DNA from: Demequina oxidasica
GTDB lineage: Bacteria > Actinomycetota > Actinomycetes > Actinomycetales > Demequinaceae
Reading direction: 5' to 3'
Assembly (NCBI RefSeq): GCF_000975115.1
Contig: NZ_BBRE01000001.1
Location: 372,001-436,000 of the forward strand
Length of the DNA: 64,000 nucleotides
Part shown: positions 1 through 7,851 of the stretch, in pieces
Layout: each line of letters starts with the position of its first letter
How positions within the stretch are numbered: position 1 is the stretch's first letter
Notes under the pieces: generated by a model
Seen by the model: the letters and a program-made list of their open reading frames with translations, nothing else
Database searches by the model: none
Told to the model about the DNA's origin: nothing
Translations under genes and position numbers: made by a program

Positions 1-288
1 GGCAAGCGCCACCCCACCGTGGGCGATCGTGTGGTCATCGGCGCTGGGGCAAAGGTCCTTGGCGCCGTTCACGTGGGCTGCGACGCCCGCATCGGCTCCA
101 ATGCCGTGGTGGTGAAGGACGTGCCAGACGGCGCGACCGCAGTGGGAATACCCGCCAAGATCCGCAATCATCCCGCCGAAAAGGAGGCCTCCACCGCCGC
201 CTCCGCGGTCGACTCCGGCGACTCACATGCACACCACGATCTCGACGAGCCTCCTGAGGTGCGCGAACCTGCGATGTACTACATCTAA
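1..288 (+). CDS. cysE: Serine O-acetyltransferase, C-terminal part (5' end outside window)
   Basis: This is the C-terminal 95 residues of serine O-acetyltransferase, which makes O-acetylserine from serine and acetyl-CoA in the first step of cysteine synthesis. The frame is open from base 1 and begins with the family signature GKRHPTVGD, followed by left-handed beta-helix hexapeptide repeats ([25 protein letters not shown]) and the VGIPAKI end of the catalytic domain. The last 35 or so residues form an Asp/His/Glu-rich tail ending in YYI; CysE proteins commonly end in Ile, which inserts into CysK, and this end fits that. The start lies upstream of the window. Confidence 0.93.
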   Translation, partial: GKRHPTVGDRVVIGAGAKVLGAVHVGCDARIGSNAVVVKDVPDGATAVGIPAKIRNHPAEKEASTAASAVDSGDSHAHHDLDEPPEVREPAMYYI

Positions 289-385
289 CTGCGCCCTCGA
301 GGCCGCGGTTTTTGGTGAGAATCACGAATTTGCCTCTACGGGTCACCGGGACGGCCGCTAGCGCCTAGTCTGAACCCGAACCACT

Positions 386-444
386 GCCCCCCATTCGGGG
401 GGCATGGCTCCCCAAAATCGGGTGTGCCCCCTCAGCCACACCCG
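386..444. other. Tandem stem-loops downstream of cysE
   Basis: Two hairpins lie in the cysE-dps gap. One has a 7-bp G/C stem with a 4-nt ATTC loop (386-403). The other pairs 419-426 with 437-444 (CGGGTGTG/CACACCCG). They directly precede the strong terminator at 447-484. They could be extra 3' structure of the cysE message or a small RNA ending at that terminator. No reading frame of note is seen here. Confidence 0.4.
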
Positions 445-446
445 AC

Positions 447-484
447 AATGAAAGCCCCTGGCCACATGGCCGGGGGCTTTCATT
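447..484. terminator. Bidirectional intrinsic terminator between cysE and dps
   Basis: A 17-bp inverted repeat with one G-U pair (AATGAAAGCCCC... / ...GGGGCTTTCATT) and an ACAT loop. The A-rich and T-rich ends let it work for the convergent cysE (+) and dps (-) genes. Confidence 0.8.
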
Positions 485-530
485 GTGTTAATGGTCTCTA
501 TCAGCCAGATCGGCGCTGAGTATCGCGATG

Positions 531-1007
531 CTACGCGTCAGTCGCTCGCAGCATCCACGCGGTCTTCTCGTGCGCACGGATGCGCTCCGTGACGAGGTCG
601 GCCGACGCGACGTCACCGGCCTTCTCCGCGATCTCGGTAAGCGGCCGGGCCACGCGAATGATGGTCTCGTGCCCTTCAATGAGGTCCTTGACCATCTGCG
701 CCGCAGTCGTGGCGCCCTTGTTGTCCTTGACGCTTGCGCGCTCGAGGAATTCGGCGAAGCTACCAGGCGACTTCTCCCCGATCGCCCGCACTCGCTCGGC
801 AACTAAGTCCGCCGCCTCCTGTAGTTCGATGTACTGGTCCTCGAGCATCTGGTGCAGCGCTGGGAACGTCGCCCCCGTCACGTTCCAGTGATATCCCTGC
901 GTCTGGACATACAGCGTGTAGGTGTCCGCGAGGAGGTTCGACAACCCGTCCGCGATCTCCGTGCGATCCGCCGCTTCAATACCGATGTTTGGCTTGTTCT
1001 CAGTCAT
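531..1007 (-). CDS. dps: Dps-family ferritin-like DNA-protection protein
   Basis: A 158-residue Dps/miniferritin. The family forms a 12-subunit shell that oxidises Fe2+ with H2O2 and can coat DNA in starvation. The sequence shows the first-helix ferroxidase motif YHWNVTG (His near residue 40), then HQMLEDQYIELQEAADLVAERVRAIG, which carries the Asp/Glu ferroxidase ligands, and the late helix with RIRAHEKTAWMLRA. The length is typical. There is no long Lys-rich N-terminal tail, so DNA binding is uncertain. It is convergent with cysE and separated from it by a bidirectional terminator. Confidence 0.93.
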   Translation of the reverse strand: MTENKPNIGIEAADRTEIADGLSNLLADTYTLYVQTQGYHWNVTGATFPALHQMLEDQYIELQEAADLVAERVRAIGEKSPGSFAEFLERASVKDNKGATTAAQMVKDLIEGHETIIRVARPLTEIAEKAGDVASADLVTERIRAHEKTAWMLRATDA

Positions 1008-1179
1008 TGCTCACAGTGTCCTTTCCACTCGACAGAGGCGCCGATGGCGACGCCAGGTACGCATGAGTAAACCGGTGCATCGGGCACCGTATTCCGGCAT
1101 GGGTTCGCGCGCGCAAAGTTTCCTCACGCCACTGCGCCCTTGAGGGAATGACACGCGCCGTCGCGTGGTTTGATTCGGT

Positions 1180-1713
1180 ATGAGCGAAACCATCCTTCCT
1201 GGCGCCGGCATCAAGGTCCCGTCCGATTCCTCCGCCGAGTCCTGCCCGATGCCCACCTCGGCTCAGGCCCCTGGCGACGGGTTGCTCGTCGAGGCATTGG
1301 CCGCAGCGAAGACCATCGCGGTCGTGGGCGCCTCCCCTCACGAGGAGCGCACGAGCCACCAGATTGCGGTGTGGCTGATCGAGAACACGCCCCTCGAGGT
1401 GTTTCTGGTCAACCCCGCGGGCGGCGAGGCTGAGATCCTGGGCCACGCCTTCTACGACTCCATCGCAGACCTACCCACGCCTCCGGACATCGTCGACGTG
1501 TTCCGTCGGGCCGAGTACGTCGACCCGATTGCGGACGACGCTGTGGCGGCCGATGCTCACTTGCTGTGGCTTCAGCTGGGCGTGGTCAACGATGCCGCCA
1601 TCGAGCGCGCACGCGAGGCTGGCCTGGTAGGTGTGCAGAACCGCTGCATCAAGATTGAGTGGGCACGCCTTGCCGAGCAGATTGATCTGGTCCGCGCCGA
1701 GCGCGATAGCTAA
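1180..1713 (+). CDS. CoA-binding domain protein (YccU-like)
   Basis: A 177-residue protein with a single CoA_binding_2 Rossmann domain, as in succinyl-CoA synthetase alpha but free-standing. The motif KTIAVVGASPHEERTSHQIAVW (about residues 43-64) is the nucleotide/CoA loop. PPDIVDVFRRAEYV and LLWLQLGVVND follow, and the conserved end NRCIKIEW is present. The first 40 residues are an unconserved-looking extension; starts nearer residue 25 (PMPTSAQAPGDG) are possible. Family members are cytosolic and their substrate is not established. It lies 21 bp upstream of the first Eis-like gene and may share its transcript. Confidence 0.85.
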   Translation: MSETILPGAGIKVPSDSSAESCPMPTSAQAPGDGLLVEALAAAKTIAVVGASPHEERTSHQIAVWLIENTPLEVFLVNPAGGEAEILGHAFYDSIADLPTPPDIVDVFRRAEYVDPIADDAVAADAHLLWLQLGVVNDAAIERAREAGLVGVQNRCIKIEWARLAEQIDLVRAERDS

Positions 1714-1734
1714 GGTCGGTGCCACAATCGCAGT

Positions 1735-3117
1735 ATGAGTAAGTTTCATGCCGCAGAGCCGCACAGGGTGGCGCCTGAAGGATATGAGCCGCTCGATTTA
1801 ACCCCAGAACGTTGGGACGACATGGTCACTCTCGACGAATGGGCGTTCACCGAGCCCCTGCAATCCGAGCAACGTGTCGCCCTTCGCGAAGCGTTTCCGT
1901 GGGGGCGAGGGCGCGGCATGACTATCGCCGATCCGCGCCTTGGCAAGCCCGGGACTTTGGTGGGGATTCGTGGGAGTTTCGGGCTCCACATGGTCGTGCC
2001 GGGAGGCGAAAGGATCGCGACTTCCGCCTTGAGCTGGGTGGGAGTGCACCCCGGCCACCGGCGGCGGGGCATTTTGCGATCCATGATGCACGACCATTTT
2101 GCCCGGTCGATCGAACGCGGCGAATACGTCAGCTCCTTGTTTGCTGCCGAGCCTCAGATCTACCAACGTTTTGGATATGGCCGAGCCGCCTGGCACGTCC
2201 GCGCCACCTTTGGCCGCGGGGCCGAACTAAGGGAGGTCCCTGGAACTACCGACCTCACCGTGCGACTCGAACGACTCTCACACGAAGCCCACTCAGAGTT
2301 GATGTCCACCGTGCAGCGACAGGTCACGCGGCCTGGCGCGATGGTCCGCGACAGCGAACCCCTTGCGCGCGAGATGACTGCCTCAGAAGTCAATGATCGT
2401 CCCAGCGAAGAGCGCCTCAAAATTGCGATCGTCTCGAACCCAGCAGGCGAGCCAGTGGCATACGCATTGTTTAGGCGAAGGGTGAAGTGGGAAGGTTACA
2501 GTGCCGATGGCACAGTCACCGTGAACGAGTTTGTGACAACCACGGGAGCAGCCTCCCGACGCCTCTGGGGTGTGCTCCTTGATCTCGACCTCTCGAGCAG
2601 GGTCCTCGTCACGTGTTTGCCACTCGATGACCGGCTCATGATGCTCGCACTTGACCAGCGCTCACCAAAACCTGTCATCGAAGACGACCTATGGCTGCGC
2701 ATCTTGGACGTGCGTAGGGCGCTCGAGGCGCGCACCTACGCCAGGCCGATTGACCTTGTGGTGGGGGTATCAGACGCTCAGTTGCCTGCCAATCAAGGGC
2801 TATGGCGGATCGCCACCGAGCCCTGGAAAGCTACGGAAATGGAACCTCCCAGCAACTCGTTCACCACGGGCGCTGCCGCACGTCACGATGGGGCGTTCGT
2901 AGCCCGTGTCAGTAAGGTGGCCGACAGCGACCGGGAACCGATTCGGGTGGACATCCGGCTGGGGATTCAGGAATTAAGCGGGGCATATCTGGGTGGTGTC
3001 ACCATTGAGTCACTAACCGAAGCCGGCCTCATCGAAGAGCACACCCCAGGTGCCTCACGCCTGCTCTCTGCCGCAATGCAGTCAGCCCAGGCCCCTATGT
3101 CTTCGTTCCAGTTCTAA
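1735..3117 (+). CDS. Eis-like GNAT N-acetyltransferase, copy 1
   Basis: A 460-residue enhanced-intracellular-survival (Eis) type acetyltransferase: an N-terminal GNAT domain, a second GNAT-like region and a C-terminal SCP2-like fold. The acetyl-CoA loop reads VHPGHRRRGILRSMM (about residues 103-117). The FGYG motif follows; its Tyr148 probably matches the general-acid Tyr126 of M. tuberculosis Eis. The protein ends in Phe (FQF), as Eis does; its terminal carboxylate takes part in catalysis. Eis enzymes acetylate several amines of aminoglycosides or protein lysines; the substrate here is unknown. A paralog follows 52 bp downstream, so the pair arose by tandem duplication. Confidence 0.85.
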   Translation: MSKFHAAEPHRVAPEGYEPLDLTPERWDDMVTLDEWAFTEPLQSEQRVALREAFPWGRGRGMTIADPRLGKPGTLVGIRGSFGLHMVVPGGERIATSALSWVGVHPGHRRRGILRSMMHDHFARSIERGEYVSSLFAAEPQIYQRFGYGRAAWHVRATFGRGAELREVPGTTDLTVRLERLSHEAHSELMSTVQRQVTRPGAMVRDSEPLAREMTASEVNDRPSEERLKIAIVSNPAGEPVAYALFRRRVKWEGYSADGTVTVNEFVTTTGAASRRLWGVLLDLDLSSRVLVTCLPLDDRLMMLALDQRSPKPVIEDDLWLRILDVRRALEARTYARPIDLVVGVSDAQLPANQGLWRIATEPWKATEMEPPSNSFTTGAAARHDGAFVARVSKVADSDREPIRVDIRLGIQELSGAYLGGVTIESLTEAGLIEEHTPGASRLLSAAMQSAQAPMSSFQF

Positions 3118-3169
3118 GTCTTTCTCCCCCGAGTTTCCCAAAGGCAGGTAAACCTGAAACGATGGAACC

Positions 3170-4438
3170 GTGAAGAAATCAGAGGGTTATCAGTCAGTCA
3201 GCATCGATGAATCGCGTATCGACGAGCTGTTCCAGGTGGTCCAGTGGGCCTTCGTGGGTGAATGGCTCAAGGAAGATCGCCAGGACTACATCGACGCGAT
3301 TCCAGTTGAGCGATCGCGCGCGGTCGAGGTCACGGACGAGCGTCGCGGCAACGTGGGCGAACTCGCCGGGGTCCACGCCAGTTTTGGCACCGACATGATC
3401 ACTCCCGGAGGCCGCAGGGTCGCGACCGCCGGCCTATCCTGGCTGGGAGTCCACCCCGCGCATCGGCGTCGCGGTCTCATGACCACCATGATTCACGACC
3501 ACTTCTCCCGCAGCATCGCACGCCACGAACACGTCAGTGTGCTGTATGCGATGGAGTCCGAGATCTACGCACGCTTTGGCTACGGCATGGGCGCGCAGAC
3601 AGTCAAGGCTTCTATCCCGCGCGGGCCGCGGATGTGGCACGTCGACGGCACCGAGGAGCTCACCGTGCGCTTGGAGCGCGCAGACTTCGACCAGCACGAC
3701 CAGTTGGTGGCGGATCTCCAGGCCAAACTTGAGCGCCCCGGCACCATCCTTAACCCCGTGGGCTCCGGCCGTAACGCGCGCTTCACTGACCCTGTGGGCA
3801 ACCGCCACGGAATGGAGAGGTGGCGCATCTGCATCATCGAGGACGCTGGCGAGCCCGTGGCCTATGCCTTCTTCCGCCGCAAGCCCGACTCCGAGCTGGG
3901 TATCCACGACGGCGTCGCACAGGTGCGCGAGCACGGCTCGCTCACACCGGCCGCCTCGCAGAAGCTTTGGCAGGTCCTTACCGACTTCGACCTCGTGGGT
4001 ACCACCAACACCGAGAACCTTGCCACGGACGACCCCCTGTTGTTCCAGCTCAAGGATGCGCGCGGCGCACGCACCAAGGTCATCGACAACATCTGGGTCC
4101 GCCTGCTCAATGTGCCCGAGGCGCTGGTGGCCCGCGAATACTTCCACGACTGCGACGTCACGTTCCACCTCAGCGATAGGCACATTGTGGAGAACGCCGG
4201 CACGTGGCGAATCGTCGTCAAGGACGGCAACGCCACGGTCACCCGGGCTGAGGGCACACCGGACGATGCTGACCTCCAGATGGATATCCGTCACCTGGGC
4301 ACGGTCTACTTGGGGGGCACCTCACTCGAGGCGCTAAGCTCAGCGGGCCTAGTCAAAGAGAACACCCCCGGGCAGGCACGCGAACTCGCGATCGCGATGC
4401 TGTCTCCGGTCGCTCCGCTGACCAACTGGGACTTCTAG
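3170..4438 (+). CDS. Eis-like GNAT N-acetyltransferase, copy 2
   Basis: A 422-residue paralog of the upstream gene with the same three-part layout. It has an acetyl-CoA loop VHPAHRRRGLMTTMIHDHF, an ARFGYGMGAQ motif (Tyr138) and a C-terminal Phe (NWDF). The GTG at 3170 is chosen because the nearby ATG at 3162 runs into a stop after three codons. Relative to copy 1 it lacks short insertions near the SCP2-like domain. A strong terminator at 4455-4492 closes the pair. Aminoglycoside or polyamine acetylation is inferred from the family, not shown. Confidence 0.85.
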   Translation: MKKSEGYQSVSIDESRIDELFQVVQWAFVGEWLKEDRQDYIDAIPVERSRAVEVTDERRGNVGELAGVHASFGTDMITPGGRRVATAGLSWLGVHPAHRRRGLMTTMIHDHFSRSIARHEHVSVLYAMESEIYARFGYGMGAQTVKASIPRGPRMWHVDGTEELTVRLERADFDQHDQLVADLQAKLERPGTILNPVGSGRNARFTDPVGNRHGMERWRICIIEDAGEPVAYAFFRRKPDSELGIHDGVAQVREHGSLTPAASQKLWQVLTDFDLVGTTNTENLATDDPLLFQLKDARGARTKVIDNIWVRLLNVPEALVAREYFHDCDVTFHLSDRHIVENAGTWRIVVKDGNATVTRAEGTPDDADLQMDIRHLGTVYLGGTSLEALSSAGLVKENTPGQARELAIAMLSPVAPLTNWDF

Positions 4439-4454
4439 CCCCCCTGTGAACGCG

Positions 4455-4492
4455 AGAAAGCCCCCGCCAGAAGGTACTGGCGGGGGCTTTCT
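4455..4492. terminator. Intrinsic terminator between the Eis-like pair and rpiB
   Basis: A perfect 16-bp stem (AGAAAGCCCCCGCCAG and its complement) around a 6-nt AAGGTA loop. The symmetric A/T ends allow it to serve both convergent units. Confidence 0.85.
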
Positions 4493-4518
4493 GCGTCGCG
4501 CGTGATCGCGTCAGGAAG

Positions 4519-4968
4519 TCACTTGTTTGGCGTGTACGCCATCATCTCGTCGATGCGGCGCTGGTGACGCTCGCCCTCGCTGAAGGGAGTCGCGATGAAG
4601 GCGTCCACAATCGCTGTCGCCTCGTCCTGCGTGTGGAAGCGGCCGCCCACGCCAACCACGTTGGCGTCATTGTGCTCGCGTGCTAACTGCGCAATCTCAA
4701 CGCTCCACGCGAGCGCGGCACGAATCCCGGGGACCCGGTTGGCCGCGAGCTGCTCGCCATTGCCCGAGCCGCCAATCACGATGCCCAGCGAGCCCGGCTC
4801 AGCAATGACGCCCTCAGCGGCTGCGATGCAGAATGAGGGGTAATCATCCTGGGCGTCGTACTCAAACGCGCCGTGGTCCACGACGTCGTGACCCTCAGTC
4901 GTGAGGTGAGCAATCAAGTGCTGCTTGAGTTCGAACCCGGCGTGGTCTGATCCAATGTGTAGGCGCAT
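4519..4968 (-). CDS. rpiB: Ribose-5-phosphate isomerase B
   Basis: A 149-residue RpiB/LacAB-family isomerase interconverting ribulose-5-P and ribose-5-P in the pentose phosphate pathway. It starts MRLHIGSDHAGFELK, with the substrate-binding DHAG. The loop GGSGNGEQ carries Glu72 where E. coli-type RpiB has a catalytic Cys; this swap is characteristic of actinobacterial/mycobacterial RpiB. RVPGIRAAL and the HNDANVVGVGGR anion loop follow. It is transcribed divergently from the M13 peptidase gene, with 94 bp between them. Confidence 0.95.
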   Translation of the reverse strand: MRLHIGSDHAGFELKQHLIAHLTTEGHDVVDHGAFEYDAQDDYPSFCIAAAEGVIAEPGSLGIVIGGSGNGEQLAANRVPGIRAALAWSVEIAQLAREHNDANVVGVGGRFHTQDEATAIVDAFIATPFSEGERHQRRIDEMMAYTPNK

Positions 4969-5062
4969 ACGGACATTGTGCCAGGCTCATCGGCACGGTG
5001 CGGCGCTTAGCCGGGGGCGAAACTTGGGCCACAGCATCGGCCGCTCGCCATAGGGTAAGGAC

Positions 5063-7009
5063 ATGGCACTGAAATCAGGAATCGACGCGTCCACCTTCTC
5101 TCCCACCATCCGTCCCGGCGACGACTTCTTCCGGCACGTGACGGGCCCCTGGGAGGAGTCCCACCAGATCCCGTCGGACCGCAGTGCGGATGGCTCGTTC
5201 TACAAGCTCCGCGACGAGGCGGAAGCGCACGTGCGCGAACTGGTTGACGTGGCCCCCACAGGCAGCCGCATCGGCGCGCTGTACGCGTCGTTCATGGACG
5301 AGCACCACATCAATGAGATGGGCGTGGAACCACTCGCGCCCGATCTGGCCATCATCGACGCCGCCACGTCCCACGTTGACTTGGCGCGTGCAATGGGAGA
5401 CCTGCAAAGGCTCGGCATCGGTGGGGCCGTGGGTTATTACGTCCACGCAGACGCCAACTCGCCCGACGAGAACGTGGTCTACATCATGCAGGGCGGAATC
5501 GGCCTGCCTGACGAGGCGTACTACCGCGAGGACAGCCACGAAGAGACCCGCAACAAGTACGTCGCGCACATCGACCGCATGGCCGGCCTGACGGGCCTGA
5601 ACTTCACCGGCGCCGGCGTCTTCGAGCTAGAGAAGACCATCGCCAGCCACCACTGGGACAACGTTAAAACGCGCGAAGCCGACCTCACGCACAACCCCAC
5701 GACCCTGGCGACACTCATCGAAACCGCCGGGGGTTTCCCTTGGCGCGAGTGGGCAGACGCGATCCACCTGCCTCAAGCAGCCGAGGACCTACTCATCGCA
5801 TCTGAGCCGAGCTTCCTCGAGGCGCTGGGTGAACTGTGGGCCACCGTGTCGATCGAGGACTGGAAGGCATGGTTGCGCTGGCGCGTGGCGTTGGGCCGCT
5901 CCGCGTACCTGACCGACGAGATCTCCAAGGCAAACTTTGAGTTCTACGGCACCGTCCTGTCCGGCGCCCCCGAGCAGCGCGAGCGCTGGAAGCGCGGCGT
6001 GAGCCTTGTCGAGGGCGTGGTGGGCGAGGAAGTGGGCCAGCTGTATGTGGAGAAGCATTTTCCGCCGTCTCACAAGGAGCGGATGGACACGCTGGTAGAG
6101 AACCTCGTGGCCGCGTACCGCACTTCCATCGACGGCCTCGAATGGATGACCGACGCGACTAAGGCCAAGGCCCTCATCAAGATCGGCCAATTCACCCCCA
6201 AGATTGGCTACCCCGAGAAGTGGCGCGACTACTCCGCTCTCACGCTTAGCGCGACCGACCTGGTCGGCAATATTCGCGCGAGCGCGGCATTCGACGAGGA
6301 CTGGGACTGGTCCAAGATTGGGAAGCCCGTGGACCGGACCGAGTGGCTGATGACTCCGCAAACGGTGAATGCGTACTACCTGCCCACAGCGAACGAAATC
6401 GTGTTTCCGGCGGCCATTTTGCAGCCGCCCTTCTTTGACGCCGATGCCGACGACGCGGTGAACTACGGCGCGATCGGCTCCGTGATTGGCCACGAGATTG
6501 GCCACGGATTCGACGACCAGGGCAGCAAATTCGACGGCACCGGAAAGCTCACCGATTGGTGGACCGAAGAAGACCGCGAGGCATTCATGCAGCGCGCCGG
6601 GGTGCTCATCGAGCAGTTCAACGGCTACACGCCCAAGCAGCTCGAAGGCGAGGATGGCGATCACACCGTCAACGGTGCGCTGACCATCGGCGAGAACATC
6701 GGCGACCTGGCCGGCGTCATGATCGCCCTGCGCGCCTACGAGATCGCGTGCGGAGGAGACATCGCCGATGCTCCCGTGATCGACGGCTTCACCGGGCTGC
6801 AGCGCTATTTCCTTGGCTACGCGTTGTGCGAGCAGATCAAGGTGCGGGACGAGGCACTCAAAACGCGCCTCGCGACGGACCCCCACTCCCCCAGCGAGTT
6901 CCGCGTTAACGGCATTGTCCGCAATATGGAGGCCTGGTACGAGGCCTTCGAGGTGGGCGCGGACGACGCCCTCTACCTCGCCCCCGAGCAGCGTGTGACA
7001 ATCTGGTAG
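5063..7009 (+). CDS. M13-family zinc metallopeptidase (PepO/neprilysin-like)
   Basis: A 648-residue M13 endopeptidase of the neprilysin/PepO group, which cleaves small peptides. It opens with the family motif RPGDDFFRHVTGPWEE and carries the zinc site HEIGH at residues 477-481. The third ligand and catalytic Asp sit in GENIGDLAGV (Glu544, Asp548), followed by the LARG-like substrate region. NAYYLPTANEIVFPAAILQPPFF precedes the zinc site, as in neprilysin. No signal peptide or membrane anchor is present, so a cytosolic role in peptide turnover is likely. It is 4 bp from the downstream acetyltransferase gene, suggesting an operon. Confidence 0.95.
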   Translation: MALKSGIDASTFSPTIRPGDDFFRHVTGPWEESHQIPSDRSADGSFYKLRDEAEAHVRELVDVAPTGSRIGALYASFMDEHHINEMGVEPLAPDLAIIDAATSHVDLARAMGDLQRLGIGGAVGYYVHADANSPDENVVYIMQGGIGLPDEAYYREDSHEETRNKYVAHIDRMAGLTGLNFTGAGVFELEKTIASHHWDNVKTREADLTHNPTTLATLIETAGGFPWREWADAIHLPQAAEDLLIASEPSFLEALGELWATVSIEDWKAWLRWRVALGRSAYLTDEISKANFEFYGTVLSGAPEQRERWKRGVSLVEGVVGEEVGQLYVEKHFPPSHKERMDTLVENLVAAYRTSIDGLEWMTDATKAKALIKIGQFTPKIGYPEKWRDYSALTLSATDLVGNIRASAAFDEDWDWSKIGKPVDRTEWLMTPQTVNAYYLPTANEIVFPAAILQPPFFDADADDAVNYGAIGSVIGHEIGHGFDDQGSKFDGTGKLTDWWTEEDREAFMQRAGVLIEQFNGYTPKQLEGEDGDHTVNGALTIGENIGDLAGVMIALRAYEIACGGDIADAPVIDGFTGLQRYFLGYALCEQIKVRDEALKTRLATDPHSPSEFRVNGIVRNMEAWYEAFEVGADDALYLAPEQRVTIW

Positions 7010-7013
7010 CACG

Positions 7014-7595
7014 ATGACCGACACCCCGGACCTCACCGACGGCCGCACCATGCGCGAGCGCATGGAGGCTGGCGACCTGTATCGCGGCGCCGACGAAGAA
7101 CTGAGCGCCGCGATGCGAGGCGCGCGCGAGCGAGCCGCCCGCTATGGCGAGCTTTATGACACAGATCGCCATGAGGCTACGGTCCTGCTGCACGAGCTAC
7201 TAGGCCACGTGGGCGACGATGTGGACCTTCGGCCCCCGCTGCACGTGGATTACGGAAGCAATATCAGCATCGGCTCGGGGACGTTCGCGAACTTTGGCCT
7301 GATGGCGCTCGACGTAGCGGCTATCACTATCGGCCGCGATGTGCAGATGGGGCCCAACGTTCAGCTGTTGACACCCACGCACCCCGTCGACGCTGAGTTG
7401 CGACGCGACAAGTGGGAGTCCGCGGAGCCCATCGCGATCGGCGACAACGTGTGGCTGGGCGGCGGAGTAATCGTGTGCCCAGGCGTCACTATCGGGGAGA
7501 ACACCGTGGTCGGAGCCGGCTCGGTCGTCGCCAAGGACCTCCCCGCGAACGTGCTCGCGGTAGGGAGTCCGGCCCGCGTGGTAAGGAATTTGTAG
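7014..7595 (+). CDS. Sugar O-acetyltransferase, maltose/galactoside type
   Basis: A 193-residue left-handed beta-helix acetyltransferase of the maltose/galactoside O-acetyltransferase group (Maa/LacA/NodL). The N-terminal domain has the family motif MRERMEAGDLYRGADEEL. Then comes DYGSNISIGSGTFANFGLMALDVAAITIG, then the active-site region LLTPTHPVD with the catalytic His, and hexapeptide repeats ending in VAVGSPARVVRNL. It acetylates a sugar hydroxyl with acetyl-CoA; the natural substrate is not evident. It follows the M13 peptidase gene by 4 bp. Confidence 0.9.
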   Translation: MTDTPDLTDGRTMRERMEAGDLYRGADEELSAAMRGARERAARYGELYDTDRHEATVLLHELLGHVGDDVDLRPPLHVDYGSNISIGSGTFANFGLMALDVAAITIGRDVQMGPNVQLLTPTHPVDAELRRDKWESAEPIAIGDNVWLGGGVIVCPGVTIGENTVVGAGSVVAKDLPANVLAVGSPARVVRNL

Positions 7596-7659
7596 CTCGC
7601 GGGGTTACAGTGTGAACAGGTCCATAATCGGGGCCTGACCTCGAGCGAAGGAGACGCAT

Positions 7660-7764
7660 ATGGCTGACATCAAGAACATCGACCTGATCGACATCAAGGC
7701 AGAGAAGCCTGCCGCCGAGGACAACACCGGCGGATGCTGCGGCGGTTCATGCGGCTGCAGCTAG
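7660..7764 (+). CDS. Cysteine-rich micropeptide, unknown function
   Basis: A 34-codon ORF, ATG to TAG, preceded by a clear ribosome site (AAGGAG, 8 bases before ATG) and followed after 22 bases by a strong terminator, so it has its own gene-like layout. The first 20 or so residues are charged (MADIKNIDLIDIKAEKP), then a short linker leads to the end GGCCGGSCGCS, with four Cys in the last eight residues. The CC-x3-C-x-C pattern could bind Cu, Zn or an Fe-S species. Alternatively the Cys codons could be a sensing tract like the polycysteine leader peptides of mycobacterial sulfur genes, but no co-directional gene lies downstream. I do not recognise a named family. Confidence 0.7.
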   Translation: MADIKNIDLIDIKAEKPAAEDNTGGCCGGSCGCS

Positions 7765-7786
7765 TCGACACGCACTTCTAGAAGGG

Positions 7787-7825
7787 CGGCGGGACGGGGC
7801 GAAAGCCCGGTCCCGCCGTTTTTTT
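7787..7825 (+). terminator. Intrinsic terminator after the Cys-rich peptide
   Basis: A 14-bp G/C-rich stem with one mismatch and a GAAA tetraloop, followed by seven T residues. It ends the + strand transcript before the convergent ABC exporter gene. Confidence 0.9.
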
Positions 7826-7851
7826 ATGACCAGATTGGTCGGGTCCGCCGC

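Noticed and set aside
3434..4294. Long open frame antisense to the second Eis-like gene
   Set aside because: It lies fully opposite a well-supported gene. High GC content keeps antisense frames open, and the product resembles no family.
5789..7063. 424-codon frame antisense to the M13 peptidase gene
   Set aside because: Shadow of a gene with intact HEIGH and GENIGD motifs; antisense translation has low-complexity His/Leu/Val composition.
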